From: Azolla caroliniana
Taxonomy: Eukaryota; Polypodiophyta
NCBI GenBank assembly: GCA_043228905.1
Contig: JBHGNT010000010.1
Span: 11,222,001-11,286,000 of the forward strand
Direction: 5' to 3'
Length of the DNA stretch: 64,000 nucleotides
In this document: positions 1 through 12,000 of the stretch, piece by piece
Numbering within the stretch: position 1 is the first letter of the stretch
Layout of the letters: every line of letters begins with the position of its first letter
Translations under genes and position numbers: made by a program
The notes under the pieces: model-generated
Told to the model about the DNA's origin: nothing
The model's database searches: none
What the model saw: only the letters and a program-made list of their open reading frames with translations

Positions 1-2682
1 ACTGACATAAAGTTATGAACTTTGGAGTGAACTAAAATATCTATGAACCACTTCACTTTATTAATGACATTATGAATCACTAATTCTCCTTTTTAATTAA
101 GCAAATAGGATTTTATTTATCCATCATAACCCTCCCACACGCGCACATAGAGAAAAAAGTGCATGGTTTTGATTCACATTCTTGTTTTCTGACAATAATT
201 GCTTTTCTACATTTTATATGTAGACTTGAAATCGATGTTAGTGGATTTTGCAATTGTATGAAAATTTCTCACAAATATCTCAACTTGACATGCTAGGACC
301 TATGATTCCATAGTGTGGAGATTGATTGATGTTCTCTGTGAATAGTTGTGAATGTTTAATTAGATCTAATTTTCCAACTTTTGTCAATGTACTTCCATCT
401 CTTTTTGATGACTTTTTATTTATTAAGGACAAGATATGAGCAATGGGACGTCTTGGAGATTAGTGTCCCAATCAACAACTATCCAGTTACTTTAAGGGTA
501 TGATGAGTACTTCATTATAGCATCTCCATCATTTGGTTTTTTATCGAGAGATACCAACGTATAGTTAGTCCTATACTCTATAATCCATTCTGATATAAAA
601 CATGATTTGCATGGAAAAAATTACTACATTTGTTGAACATGATAATCTCTTGGTTTTGTATTGTTTAGTTGAATAAGGTAAAACTAGAAAAACCCTCAAG
701 TATAAATGTTCTCTTGGGTGCCTCTAAGTAGAGTGTTATACTTACACATCTAGATGATATGAGAAATTGTGTACAATTTGTATTGGGTTGCTTCCATAGA
801 TTGATACATTGTCACATGCAAACATATCACAAATGGATTTTGTGACTTGCCAATGTATGGTAGTTCAAGCACCTGGATACCATAGTTCCTTAAGACTCCC
901 TTGGTAATACCTTTCATACGCTTGATTTAAAAGAAAGATCAAAGTACAACGTTTCTAATATTTCATGTTTCATGAGATAATAAGTCTTGTTTGCCTTCAT
1001 AATTTAATTTTCATTTTGATCAATTATTTTTGAAATGATTTATTTTTTCCAAAAAAAGACCTACATTCCCATTAGTTTGGAGAGATTATTACAAAAGGAT
1101 ATACAAGGTGGCTTAAGGCTATGCAAGGTGGTTTATATAATAATTATTATTATTATATTTTGAAATGTTATTTTCATGAAACCATATATGTACTCATTAG
1201 AAAAAGGCATCAAAGTGCCTGATTAGATTATACTCAATGCGTTCCTATGTTCCTATTTACATTTTACTTGTTTTCATCTTCCAATGTTCACTCCAACATT
1301 GTCAAGAGTTGATCAAATTTCCACATCTATATGGAAACAATATACATGTGCACTTGGCATTGAACTCTATCCAAATGTTTGGGTGAATTAAATTGGTCAA
1401 ACCCTAAGAGTGTTGAACTAGCTGTAGGTATTTCAACTTTGTAACAAAAACTTCTTTTCACCATCATTATGAAAGTAACACTTTTGTAGAATTTGGTCAC
1501 TTTACCTATAAGTAAAATGTTGATGGGGTCATAACAAATCCACCACTTTATTATGTACAAGGAAAATGTTGATAGGGCTCATAACAAAATTCACATATTT
1601 AGTTTCGCGATTAGCCAAGCCAAAAATTGCGTCAATCACATTCTCATTTTGATCGGATTCCTCTAAATGAACTTGGGAAAGCATACTTGAACGTTGTATT
1701 ATGTTGAGTTGGGGGCTTATTGAGGCTAGATATGGCTAGGTTAATTAATACTAAATAATTTATTATTCTCCAACTCATATTGATTTGCCTAACTCATTGA
1801 GTAAATGTAACATACAACCATACAAAAAGTAGCATCTTTGGCACTACCAATATTTAGCTATATCTTTGATTCATCACTTCATCACACAAAGTTCACATTT
1901 TAATAGCAAAGGATTTGATGGGGCCTTTCTAACTATGGGTATGTCTAGTACTTTCAAGTTTCATGTCCTAAGAAATGAATTGTGAGCGGCAAAATGCCTT
2001 GTTTTAAATTGCGTTGCTTGACCACCCTTTATATATTCCCACTAAATATAATATTTTCGCATGATATTAAAATATGCATTCCATGTCAATAAGTACATCT
2101 ACTTTACAGTGAGATATCCACGTGAACTAATTCCTCAAGAAGCAAGACATTTGCCCCAAACCTTTTGAGGCATTATTACACCTAAAACAATCATTAAATT
2201 TAGACATGGTTATTAGACGAACTCCACAATAAGTTTGGACCTATATTGTATCATATGCAAGGTTGACATGTCAACCATGTTCCCATCTCAGTGAACACTA
2301 GAATTAAGTGTAAAGTGCAACTAGTGTTTCTCAAGACAAAACATACTTTGAAGGGTCAGCATTTGTGCAAAGAATCCACCTTAATCTCTCACTTAGGCAT
2401 TGAGTAGAGTTATATTGAATTGAACAAGGAATACCATTGGGTTGAAATCAGTGTGAGCCAAACCTCCATGATTGGAGTTTCATGAGAATTTCCCACTAAA
2501 AATGTGACGTGACCTATTATAAATGATCCATGTTTTCCATACATCCATACATAGTTCTTGGCTCTAGCCATACTTCCCATTCGTGCCATACACCAATATT
2601 CGTATCATACTCATACTTGAGAAGGCTCAGAGTATGATTGAAATCCATATGCGATACATAGATATGTACATACAGTGTACAT
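1..2682. other. AT-rich non-coding DNA
   Basis: No open frame of convincing length or composition is present, and no LTR ends, splice-framed exons or RNA genes were recognised. A short phrase around 1515-1540 recurs in altered form near 1562-1588 (a repeat of roughly 25 bases). It looks like ordinary AT-rich plant intergenic DNA. Confidence 0.6.
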
Positions 2683-2764
<82 letters not shown>

Positions 2765-2784
2765 TTCTTCTTCTTCTTCTTCTA
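2683..2784. repeat. compound microsatellite (TG)n(GA)n(TCT)n
   Basis: An uninterrupted TG run (about 2683-2706) passes directly into a GA run of nearly 30 units (to about 2762) and then into TCT repeats (to about 2784). The repeat generates artificial Arg-Glu and Ser-Leu open frames on the two strands, which are not genes. Confidence 0.97.
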
Positions 2785-2801
2785 TTATGTGTTTTTTGTG
2801 A

Positions 2802-3308
2802 ATGAATTGCTATTGGCCATGGGCCATGGTAGAAGTTCCTCCTCCTCCATATCCCCCACCCCAGCCTCAAACTCAACCTCTCAGAATCCATCTAAGCCAA
2901 CCAGCGCGTGAGAAGACCCCATTGATCGTCTCTTGCCATGTTGAGCGGGATCGTGTTATGGATGTTTTTAGAGCTACCATGTCCCGACTAGTTCCTCCCA
3001 AGACCATTGCCCTCTCCACTATGCAAGATGCTCTGAAACCTCAGAAACAAACTGTTCTTCACCAAGATGGGAATCAGCTTTTGGAAAATGGCATTCGAAC
3101 CCTGTTTCGCACTCCTCAGAATTCTGTTTCACTCCTCACTGCTCAGACTTCAGTTCCGGATGAATATCAGAAAAATAAACCCAAAAAGAAAAAAATAAAT
3201 CCAAACGATTGTCGCGCATCATACGTGAACATATGCAAACGTTTGCATACGTCCACCAAGTTGGACGTACGCCAATACATATTAGGAACTATGCATCCAT
3301 ATAGATAA
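2802..3308 (+). CDS. unrecognised 168-codon ORF, possible exon or gene relic
   Basis: The frame opens shortly after the microsatellite. Its first third is proline-rich (PPPPYPPPQPQTQP), and a middle part of mixed composition follows (around VERDRVMDVFRATMSRLVPPK). The last 30 or so residues are lysine-rich and look like chance read-out of AT-rich DNA. No family, signal peptide or membrane segment is recognised. The balanced composition of residues 20-120 is the only argument for coding. It could be an exon, a relic or chance, and the start codon is arbitrary. Confidence 0.18.
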   Translation: MNCYWPWAMVEVPPPPYPPPQPQTQPLRIHLSQPAREKTPLIVSCHVERDRVMDVFRATMSRLVPPKTIALSTMQDALKPQKQTVLHQDGNQLLENGIRTLFRTPQNSVSLLTAQTSVPDEYQKNKPKKKKINPNDCRASYVNICKRLHTSTKLDVRQYILGTMHPYR

Positions 3309-4479
3309 AATACTTTGAAGAAGAAAAAATAAATTATAAATATATAAACGCAAAAGACTATAAGGATGGCCTTTAACAATGCAAATTAAGGATGCCTTCA
3401 CATTCACACCTTCCAATTGCTTGCACCTCAAATACGTTACCATAACCAATTAGACAGGAAACAAAAGTCGGCGTTCACCCACATCATAATATTTAGTCAC
3501 ATCAAACTAGCAATAATGATTTAGTTAACGAGTACAATTACGAAGAACATCTTTCCAATTCATACATATATTTTTGACATTGTGCAAACCTAATTCTTAA
3601 CTCTAGTAAAAATATGACTACTATTAGATAACGTAATGTGAAACGTGTGATGTTGACCATAGGATCTTGAGGAAAGGTAAAAAGAAAACAATATATTGTT
3701 ATACATTACTTCAAAGTCGTATGTCTCATTGCAATAAAGTTAGTCTTGGTCTTCTAGACATATTCTATTACAACATGACATGCAACTGACTCTTATATAT
3801 TACAAGTCATATGGTAAAGAGTGTATTGCATAAATGTTCTACAAACAAGAATCTTTATCTTGTTTCATAATAGTTGTCATCTTGTCTTGGATCCTAAAAG
3901 TGTTATGTTGCTCGAGTCACGAACAAGTTATCCATTCAGAAAACCAGCAATGACACTCGTAATCATATTGGATGTTTCTTCATCTAACATTTGTTTATTA
4001 TCAACTTGCCAACAAGTTTGAACTAAAAGGTTGTGTTTGTAAAAAGGTAACAATATCCAAATAATCCATGACCTCTAACATGATGCATTGCGTGCGTGCG
4101 TGTATACAATAATACAACATACATTGTGCAAAAATCATTATTAAATCTTTTTAAACTTTAATATTGACCTTTTTCTCGCTTTATGGTGGTAGTTTTATTT
4201 GGAATATGACATTCATGACTTTGTTGATCATGCATGTGCCATGGTCACATATGTTACTAGCTATCTTTAGATAATCATGCTTATGAAAGGACAAAGTTTT
4301 TCATACTATGTCAAATTAGGTGTAAAATACACATGACTTTATGTGGTTTCTTGTGTTATGTAAGAACAAGGGTGTTATGATGATCATTATAATATTTAGA
4401 CATATTTCCTTGTCTACAGTATGTGTTGACACTTGTGTCTTGGTTAGCTGTTGTGTATAGAGTTGGTAGAATGATACGG
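3309..4479. other. AT-rich non-coding DNA
   Basis: Nothing recognisable was seen in this stretch. The short open frames lack domain-like composition. The right part may include the tail of the copia LTR that starts near 4703 on the - strand, but its far end could not be placed. Confidence 0.5.
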
Positions 4480-5103
4480 AAGTGTGCATGGATCTTGTAA
4501 TGGATTTAGCAAGCAAGAGATATGAAGGATAAAATGGTACACTATTAATCCCAGAGACCAAAAACTGAGAGAAGACAGTTATGCCATTTAAGCTCAAGAA
4601 GATTATTGTATAGTTATTCCCACCGAACTAGTTTACAATACACAATTCTTCATATGTGTTCACACGGAGAGTACAATGGGTAGAGTGGGATTTTAGCCCA
4701 ACAAACTCCCTTGTAAAAGGACTACTCTAATTTTTACAAAGAATTAGGGGTTATCTCCCTTGTAAACTTAAATTACAATTTGAATTTAAATTACAATTAG
4801 AATATACAAGCTGGTCGGCTAATTGCTGAATCGGCAGTAGTAGAGTTAGCTCGGGTCGATACTTTGATCCTTCAGCCTTCGGCTCTTCTGGTCGGCTCGT
4901 CCTCCTTCCAGATCCGCGATTAGTGTTGGGCTCCTTCTGCCCTTCGATCGGCGTTAGGCTTTTCGGCTCTTTCGGACTCAGTGACCTTTTTAGTTCGTTT
5001 GGCCCTTCTGATTTTTGATTCTTTTGCCGCTTCTTCTTATTCGTCTTCCTTGTGCTCTTCAGCTTGCGTAGTCCCATCTGTCTTGTTAGTGTGCTGAAGG
5101 GAT
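4480..5103 (-). mobile_element. Ty1/copia fragment: RNase H tail, PPT and start of 3' LTR
   Basis: Read on the - strand, the piece begins with a copia RNase H C-terminus ending in TRQMGLRKLKST (compare ALRTKMGL at 41750-41780) and runs on as a Lys/Glu/Pro-rich tail to about 4751. A purine-rich ACAAGGGAGTT precedes TGTTGGGCT at 4703, which reads as the first bases of a 3' LTR. The far LTR end is not resolved, so the left coordinate is approximate. The right side stops abruptly at 5103, where an LTR-like sequence of another family starts. The basis is motif resemblance, so family placement is tentative. Confidence 0.45.
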
Positions 5104-5380
5104 GTGTTGAGTGAGCAAGTTCAACATGGGCTGGACCAGCTGGACAAGTAGGTAGGCCAGACCGGAATCAATCCGGTTGGCTAGGCCCACTTCGGCTGAT
5201 AAGCCTAAGCTCCGGATTGGGTTCCGGATCAGATGTCCGGATGATGGAGTGGTTGAGGAAGCCATTCGGAACGCCACATGTGCCGAGTAGACCTATTTTA
5301 TTAAGTAGGTCCAACGTAGGCAATTAGTGTCGAATGCTCCCTTAAGAGCATTGAAGTACATGTCAGTACTTGGGTCAGAG
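5104..5380 (+). mobile_element. copia LTR fragment related to Cop-1 LTRs
   Basis: The start TGTTGAGTGAGCAAGTTCAA matches the Cop-1 LTR start (TGTTGAGCGAGCAAGCTCAA at 14336) with two changes. Further on, a phrase around 5347 (GCATTGAAGTACATGTCAGT) matches the Cop-1 LTR again. The U3-like middle is diverged, and the 3' part with the TATA and R-U5 regions is missing or unrecognisable. It is an old truncated or solo LTR. Confidence 0.55.
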
Positions 5381-5693
5381 CACACTACGGTGTACCAACT
5401 TTTGACCAAATGTTTAGTGCTAATTCTATGAGGAGGAAAAACTTAAAAATGTAAAAATAATCCAATATTTGGGTTTAAAAAGTTGATCATCACTTGTGTT
5501 AAAATTAAAAGTCACATTCAATGAAAATGGATTTCAAATATGAAAAAACATTGCACATCCTTCCACTGTTATGTCTGTGTCCAAGTGTCCCTCTTGTAGT
5601 CAATTTCATTCGAGGTTGTCAGTTCACAATCCTAGATAATGTTATACGGAGGTCTTAACTGTACAAGATCTCGAGTAGTTAGTCTGTCTCTCC

Positions 5694-5696
<3 letters not shown>
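5381..5696. other. no recognisable content
   Basis: AT-rich DNA between a truncated LTR and a TC microsatellite. No gene or element end was seen. Confidence 0.5.
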
Positions 5697-5737
<41 letters not shown>

Positions 5738-5778
5738 TGGCTCAAAGTTTTATCCCGAACTGTCAGTTAGTCAGTTAG

Positions 5779-5859
<81 letters not shown>
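5697..5859. repeat. two long (TC)n microsatellites
   Basis: TC runs cover about 5697-5737 and 5780-5859, separated by a short unique stretch containing TCAGTTAG twice. The second run is about 40 dinucleotides long. Confidence 0.95.
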
Positions 5860-5863
<4 letters not shown>

Positions 5864-5867
5864 CTTT

Positions 5868-6044
5868 CCACTTGATGATTCCCTAGGTTCGTACCTCCTC
5901 TCTGTTTCACTCTTTCCTTCCCCCTTCCACTCGATGATTCCCTAAGTTCGTACCTCCTCTCTGTCTCACTCTTTCCTTCCCCCTTCTACTCGTTGATTCC
6001 CTAGGTTTGTACCTCCCTCTCTTGAGTCTCTCTCTTCCACCTTC
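5868..6044. repeat. 59-bp tandem repeat, three copies
   Basis: The phrase GATTCCCTAGGTTCGTACCT recurs at intervals of 59 bases (its CCCTA at 5881, 5940 and 5999) with a few substitutions. The copies are joined by pyrimidine-rich spacers of the type CTCTTTCCTTCCCCCTT. Confidence 0.85.
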
Positions 6045-6664
6045 TGCATAGGTTTCTCCATGTTCTCTGTTCACTCTGCAAACTCCATGTAATCCCTACT
6101 CATCGTGTCCTCTCTGCAACAACAATACGCTCGTTGTTTACCCACGTTCTCAGCAAACTCTCCACGTTGAGACCCATTTGCATCTTCCAGGTGTTCTCTG
6201 TTGGTCGCGTTCTCTCTCTCAGGTGTTCTATTGGGTCCTCTTTGCATCGACCTTTGCTCTGCTGGCTGCGTTCTCTCTCTCAGGTGTTCTTTGCAAACTC
6301 TCCTTGTCGAGACCCATCTACATCCTCCAGGTGTTGTTTGTTGGCCGTGTTCTCTGCAAACTCTCCTCGTCGAGACCCATCTGCATCCTCTAGTATCCCT
6401 CTGTTGGCAATGTTCTCTCTCTCAGGTGTTCTACTATGTCCTCTTTACATTGACCTTTGCTCTGTCTCATGTGTTCTCTGCTCACCGTGTCCCCTTTGCA
6501 TCGACCTCTGCTCTGTTGCTGGTGTTCCCTCTAACTCCATGTGTTCTCTGCTCATTGTGTTATCTTTGCATCGACGCCTTTTAATGCCATGTGCTCGTTG
6601 TGTTCCCTCTACCTGGTGTGTTCATTTGCTTGCAACCCGTGCTTCAAACGTGTCCCCTCTGCAA
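6045..6664. repeat. degenerate pyrimidine-rich tandem repeats
   Basis: Phrases such as CTCTCTCAGGTGTTCT, TCTGCAAACTCTCC and GAGACCCATCTGCATCCTC recur several times in varying order. They keep several + frames open (for example 6134-6694), but the translation is repeat read-out rich in Cys, Ser and Leu. It may be leader or LTR sequence of the chromovirus relic that follows, but no element end was found. Confidence 0.55.
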
Positions 6665-6812
6665 AGACTTCAACAACAACATCTGCAACCATAACGACAT
6701 TTGGTGCATGTTTTGCTATATGTTTGATTCTATCTGTAAGACTTCAACAACAACATCTGCAACCATAACGACATTTGGTGCATGTTCTGCTATATGTTTG
6801 ATTCTATCTGTT
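6665..6812. repeat. 74-bp tandem duplication
   Basis: 6665-6738 is repeated at 6739-6812 with essentially one internal difference (TTTTGCT versus TTCTGCT). The near identity means a duplication younger than the surrounding decayed sequence. Confidence 0.93.
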
Positions 6813-7062
6813 ATTGTCGTTTAGGGTTTTATTGTTGTTGTTTGTGTTGTTCTCCCTTGATCATTTGAGAGCTTTGTACATGCATATGCTTGAATTTGAG
6901 ATTCTTGTACATGCATATGTCATTTTCTACAGGTGCTTGAATTTTGTACATGTTGATATATTGAAAGAGGGTTCTTTTTACCAAGTAGTGGTTCCATTTT
7001 ATCGAATCATGTTAGTAGAGTTTTTTCAGCACAAGTTGAGCTTAGCACTTCTAGGTGTCATC

Positions 7063-9350
7063 AAGTTCTTGCCTCTGCTCTCTTAGATTCAGGAGTCAAC
7101 TCTTGTTTTATGGACAAAGAATTTGCTTTATCCGAGAAAATCCTATTCAGAAACCTCCCTTGCCTTGCATCTGTTGTAGTCATTGATGGAAGCCCTATTG
7201 CATCTAGGAATATAGTTGAAGAATCTGAGCGAATTCGAGTAGTTCTTGGTAGCTTTATTGTATGATTTCCTTCAATTTAATTAGTAGCCTTGAGCATCCG
7301 GTTACCCTTGGTTTGCCTTGGTTTGAATTTCATAATCCTGAAATTGACTTAGAGAGAAATCAAACAATCAATGATTTTTAGCAGAAACCTGAATCCAACT
7401 GCCTTGTTACTACCAACCGAGATTCAAAACCTCACCAAATCTCACCCATCTCTCTACAAATATTACGAGAAGACAAGAAAACAAATGAAATGTTTGTCTT
7501 TGCAGTAATGACAAACCCATCCTCTACCTCACAAGGGGCAGGTACTCCCCTCCCTATCAAGTACTTGGATTTTGAAGACATCTTCAACAAAGCTAAAACT
7601 AGTTCTCTCCCAGACCATCGGCCTTATGATTGTCCTATCGATCTACAACATGGGAAAGAGCCACCATGGGGTCCAATATATAATCTATCACCTTCCGAAC
7701 TCAAGGCCCTTCGAGAGTATATAGACAAGCACTTAGCAAATGGATTCATTCGACATTCGAAAATCCCTGCTGGTGCACCCATCTTCTTTGTCAAGAAGAA
7801 AGATGGATCTCTATGACTGGTCATGGACTATCGAGGTTTAAACAAAATCACAGTTCGAAATAGATATGCTCTACCCTTGATATTGAGTTTACTAGAGCGT
7901 CTTAGTGGAGCTAAAGTTTTCACGAAGCTAGACCTTCGAGGTGCATATAACCTTGTTCGGATACGTGCAGGAGATGAAAGGAAGACAACATTCCATACTC
8001 GATATGAACCTTTCGAGTGCACAGTTATGCCTTTTGCTCTCATGAGTGCGCCTGCAATTTTTCAACACATGGTGAATGATATTTTCCGCGACTTCTTGGA
8101 TTCATTCGCCATAGTATATCTTGATGATATCTTGATCTACTCGAAAACTCAAGAAGAGCATGACATACATGTCCACCAAATCTTCCAGCGCTTACGAGAA
8201 TATGGGCTCTATGCCAAACTTGAGAAATGTAGCCTTGATCAAAACCATGGGGAGTTTCTAGGGTATGTGGTTTCACAACAAGGTATATCTATGGATCCAT
8301 CCAAGGTTTAGACAATTCTAAATTGGCAACCACCTCATTCAGTGCGTGATGTTCAATGTTTCTTAGGATTTGCGAATTTTCACTGCAAATTTATCAAGAA
8401 TTATTCGAACATTGTGATGCCTCTCACAAAGCTAACACAAAAGAACAAGTCATTCACATGGAGTTCTAGTGCATCGAAAGCATTTGAAAGCCTAAAGAGA
8501 GCATTCACTTCTGCTCCGATTCTACTTCATGCTGACCTAGAAAAACCGTTTATCATTGAGGCGAGTGCATCTAATTTTTCACTAGGAAGTATCTTGTCAC
8601 AGACATGAGATGATGGGAAGCTACATCCAATTGCTTTCCAATCACGCGAATTCGAAGTTGCAAAGATCAATTATGAGATTCATGACAAAGAGCTTCTAGC
8701 CATTATAGACTCATTTGAACAGTGGAGACATCTCTTAGAAGGTTCTCCCACCAAATCATTGTTTACAATGATCATAAAAACCTCACATACTTTCAAAGTG
8801 CTAGAGTCTTGAGTCGCCGCCAAGCTCGTTGGGCACAGTTTCTAATACGTTTTGACTTCCTTATCACATATCGCCCAAGAGTACAACAAGGAAAGGCAGA
8901 TGCTCTCTCATGATGATCTTATTTGGCGCCACAACCAAGAGAGCCCACATTTGATCATAAAAAACAAGTCCTCTTGGGGCCTAATCGGTTACGACTATTA
9001 ACTGTTAATGTCTCTCAAGCATTTGAAGATTCAAGTCTTCTTGATTCAATCCAATCAGATATAATTTTTGATGAATTTGCTCACTATATATTGAATCATA
9101 TAATTTTAGATCGTGCTTCTTCTTCAAGCTCCAAGAATCCTCATAAAGATTATAACCAATTTAAATGGGATAATGGTTTACTTTTTCGTAACACTCTTTT
9201 GTTTGTCGCAAATGGTTCGTCTCGACTTCAAGTGATGCAATATTGTCATGACAACCCAATGGCCGAGCACTTTGGAATCCACAAAACTTTGGAGCTAGTT
9301 TCTCGAATTTATTGGTGGTCTCACTGTTTTCCCCTTCTTCGGAAGCAACA
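7063..9350 (+). pseudogene. Ty3/gypsy chromovirus pol relic (protease, RT, RNase H, integrase start)
   Basis: Domains follow in normal order. A retropepsin active site lies near 7086 (LLDSGVNSC), with frameshifts after it. RT runs from about 7560 and includes PDHRPYDCPIDL, FFVKKKDGSL and the catalytic [11 protein letters not shown] near 8114. The connection domain follows (VQCFLGFANF), then RNase H (8550-8920), then the zinc-binding start of integrase with RIYWWSH near 9309. Gag, the integrase core and any chromodomain are absent. The frame is broken by stops near 7815, 8310 and 8607 and by frameshifts around 7260 and 8740. The body ends abruptly near 9350, where a - strand gypsy remnant begins. 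The protein resembles chromoviruses I associate with fungi and non-seed plants, but that placement is from memory and uncertain. Confidence 0.9.
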
Positions 9351-9358
9351 CCTTCAAT

Positions 9359-9892
9359 TGTCCTTACGGAAATCGGATCAAGGGGTCATGGTACGCGGTG
9401 GAAAATTAGAATGTGCATGAGATTTGCTCTGCAATCAGTGCCGTGTAACGAAATGATCGACGTCACTTAGCTATAGGACACGATCTTAATTCAAGAATCA
9501 ACTTCTAAGCATGACCATAAACACATAACAAAATAGACTGAAAAAACAATATATATTTATATTATGAGTGGAGGAACAACGATACATGGCTCACGGCCGG
9601 AGTTACAACAAAAGTATGATCAGATGCTTATAGTATCCTATTCTAGCTAGGGGGGCTTCCTCTCTCCTTTGTTCGCTCCCCCTTCCTTTCATTTCTCCTT
9701 CATGTTTAATAGCTTTTCCTTTCCCCGCTCGGTGTGCTTCAGTCTTCCATCGTTTTTGGCTGCCCGTATTGCGGTTGTGTTCATTCGGCTGTATGCTTCT
9801 CGTTACTTTCTCGATTACGGTTGCCTTCACCTACTTTGCCTACCTCCAAATTCGTTTCACACTTAATGACAAAAATTGTCCCACAGACAACA
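9359..9892 (-). mobile_element. probable 3' LTR of gypsy remnant Gy-frag
   Basis: The right boundary is supported by GACAACA at 9892 followed by a sequence (CCTGGCACACATGTGGGACA) homologous to the conserved block that flanks the 3' LTR of Gy-in, Gy-out and Gy-R. The left boundary is a guess: the chromovirus relic stops making sense near 9350 and a TG occurs at 9359. The LTR body shows little similarity to the other three LTRs. Confidence 0.4.
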
Positions 9893-9935
9893 CCTGGCAC
9901 ACATGTGGGACAGTGCCTTTGCACTTCGAACCCAC
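9893..9935 (-). promoter_or_regulatory. conserved hairpin block beside the 3' LTR (Gy-frag copy)
   Basis: On the - strand this reads GGGTTCGAAGTGC, then a short A-rich loop, then GGCACTGTCCCACATGTG. It is the diverged counterpart of the blocks at 17931, 23821 and 53135. The AGTGC/GCACT stem is kept. It sits where a polypurine tract would be expected. Confidence 0.5.
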
Positions 9936-11270
9936 AAAAAACCAACAAAATAAAAAGAGCAGTAAATTGGCTATGGTATGCTCAGCCTTCTATCAAAATG
10001 TCGAGAATGCCTTTGGAGATTGGGTGCATGGTTGTGTCCTCCGTCGTAGCCGCCGATATAGCTGGTTCCGGCTCGTTATATGGGGTTTGCTCGGCCGAAA
10101 CATCGAGCTCGTGGTCGATATCTGTCCTCGTTGCTAGTGGGGTGGGGCTTCCTCTTCGTGGTCTGGTTGACGTGTCATTTTCGTGAAGGCCCGTTCGGTT
10201 TCCAGCATAAGTAGCAATTGGTTGTCGTTGAATTCCTCAAGGAGGCTTTTGATTGCAGTGGTGTGCGTTTTTGCCAAGGCTTGGAAGTCCTTGGTGACGT
10301 CTTCTCAAACCATTTGTATACTATTTTTGTCCATTTTGTAGAAACCGTGATCTTCTTTCTTTGGACTCTCGGCGTCAGCCCGTAACACCTGGAGTTCGGC
10401 AGCTTGAGCCAACCATTCCTTCCAGCCACTAGCAAGAGTCTCTTTGACCTTCCGGTTGAGCATCTGTTGTTGTTTGAACACCAAGGCGTGGAGTCGTTCC
10501 TCACGAATGTTGTACTTGGCTTTGAGTGCAACTGTCTCTCTTTTAACTTCTTCCAGTTACAACTTCAGTTTTTTTGTGATCAATTCACACGACGTGTTGA
10601 GGGCGGCAACCCTTGCCTATGTCTCGGTCATAAATTGGTTGAACCGGCGGAGGAGACGATCCGTGATGTCGGTTGATTCCTTCAAATACTGCTCGCGTTT
10701 CCTTTCGAGTTCCAACGCTGAGTTTATTTGATGTTCGTGAAGGGAGTCCGTTAGTTGGCATCCCTCCTGCTCGGTTTGGTTCAATTTTTGCAGGAACTGA
10801 TTGGAGCATACCTGTAATTCCACGAGCTCCTTGTTTAGAGATGTGACTTGTTCGGCAACGATATCTTGTATGGACTTAAGAGATGTTGTGACATTGTTTT
10901 CAGCCTCCTGGACCTGGGCCGTCTGATCGTGGAGCAGTTTCTGTAGTTCGGCTTCCCTCTTTGCGGTCTGCTCCTTTATCTTCTCAGCCTCCTCTCTGGC
11001 CTGCTCGTAACGTTCTTTGGCCTTGTCTGCAACTGCCTTGTGTAGGACGATGTCTTCTTCATAGTTGTGAATGGACGTGTTGATATCTTCCTTGATCTGA
11101 GTGCATACCGTCGCTTGTTCACGAGGGCTTGTTGGGTCGGTTTGAGCGGCTATATTGACCAGCTCGACGCAACTTGGTAGTTCCGTTTGGGTCGACACTT
11201 CGTGTGGGTTGGAAGTTGGAGGGGGCAGAGCGAACACAACGGTCCAATCGTTGTCATTCTGACTCGGATT
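9936..11270 (-). pseudogene. Gy-frag env-position coiled-coil ORF, C-terminal two thirds
   Basis: The longest open piece (11237-10617) is almost wholly charged heptad sequence, for example KAKERYEQAREEAEKIKEQT and LQKLLHDQTAQVQEAENNV, as expected of a long coiled coil. Beyond a stop at 10617 the homology continues in broken frames. Near 10380-10430 it reads SGWKEWLAQAAELQVLRAD, which matches the C-terminal signature of the extra ORF in Gy-in, Gy-out and Gy-R. The N-terminal conserved domain is missing: the frame starts right after truncated integrase sequence, so an internal deletion joined the two. Function is unknown. Confidence 0.7.
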
Positions 11271-11691
11271 CAGACAATCGTTTGGTTATTTGCACCCGAA
11301 GACTCAGAACTTGAAACTTGATTGACATCACAACTACCAAGACAAAAGCCATTTGAAAGTGTGTGGACTCGATGCTGGTCTTGAACGTAGTGCGGTAAGC
11401 CCACAATGCGATGTGTAATTTGTCGTCTCAATCCATTCGATGCTCGTTCACGATTTTCTTGAGAATGGTCTGTAGTGTTTTGTTTGTGGACTTGGCCAAC
11501 CTGTTGGCTTGAGGATAGTAGGGAGTGCTTTTCTTGTGAACCACTGTGTAATGGGAGGTTAAATCGCGAATAAGCCGATTGAGAAAGTGTCCTCCTTGAT
11601 CGCTCACCAGTTCGATTGGGCATCCAAAATGACTGTACCACAAATATTCATACACGAATTTAGCTGTTGACGCACCTGTGTTGTCGCGGAG
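11271..11691 (-). pseudogene. Gy-frag integrase core fragment
   Basis: The - strand reading gives LRDNTGASTAKFVYEYLW, then CPIELVSDQGGHFLNR with the second catalytic Asp, then STPYYPQANRLAKSTNK. The catalytic Glu position reads Lys (AKSTNK instead of AESTNK). A TGA/TAG-type stop follows NEHRMD where the intact homologue has Trp. Homology runs on in shifted frames to about 11275 (LWAYRTTFKTSI). The upstream side is cut at 11691 by a copia LTR. Confidence 0.85.
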
Positions 11692-12000
11692 TGTTGGCAT
11701 TGAACTAATTTGGTTCAAAATAATGCCTTGTGCCTCCTTTTATAGTGTTCTCAGGAGTACTCCTAAAGTTTCTAGAATTTTCAAGAGAAATTTGGAATAT
11801 ACATCATTTTTCCATAGTAAAACTTAAATGAAAATAATATTCTTTGTATTACAACTTATAGTCTAATGGTCAAGAGCTCGACCCATGTAACATAATGTCA
11901 TGTGTCAAGTCTTGCCATATCATGACATCAACTGTCTATTTGATTCAGTTCGTACTCTTCCCATCTGGAGGGACCTATTTTCCCAACAAACTCCCCCTTC
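11692..12000 (-). mobile_element. copia 3' LTR with adjacent polypurine tract
   Basis: On the - strand GAAGGGGGAGTT (12000-11989) is a polypurine tract, followed by LTR start TGTTGGGAAAATAGGTCCC at 11988. The LTR ends in TGCCAACA at 11692, giving TGTTGG/CCAACA terminal inverted repeats and a length of 297 bp. It abuts the Gy-frag integrase, so this copia inserted into that gypsy copy. The same LTR start occurs on the + strand at 63893. Confidence 0.8.

Noticed and set aside
1515-1590. Short near-repeat (AAAATGTTGATAGGGTCATAACAAA-like)
   Set aside because: Two imperfect copies of about 25 bases in AT-rich DNA; no element or array structure.
2517-2891. - strand ORF with a long Ser-Leu run
   Set aside because: It is the direct translation of the GA/TC microsatellite.
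6134-6694. 186-codon + frame
   Set aside because: It is generated by degenerate CTCTCAGGTGTTCT-type repeats; alternative frames are equally open.
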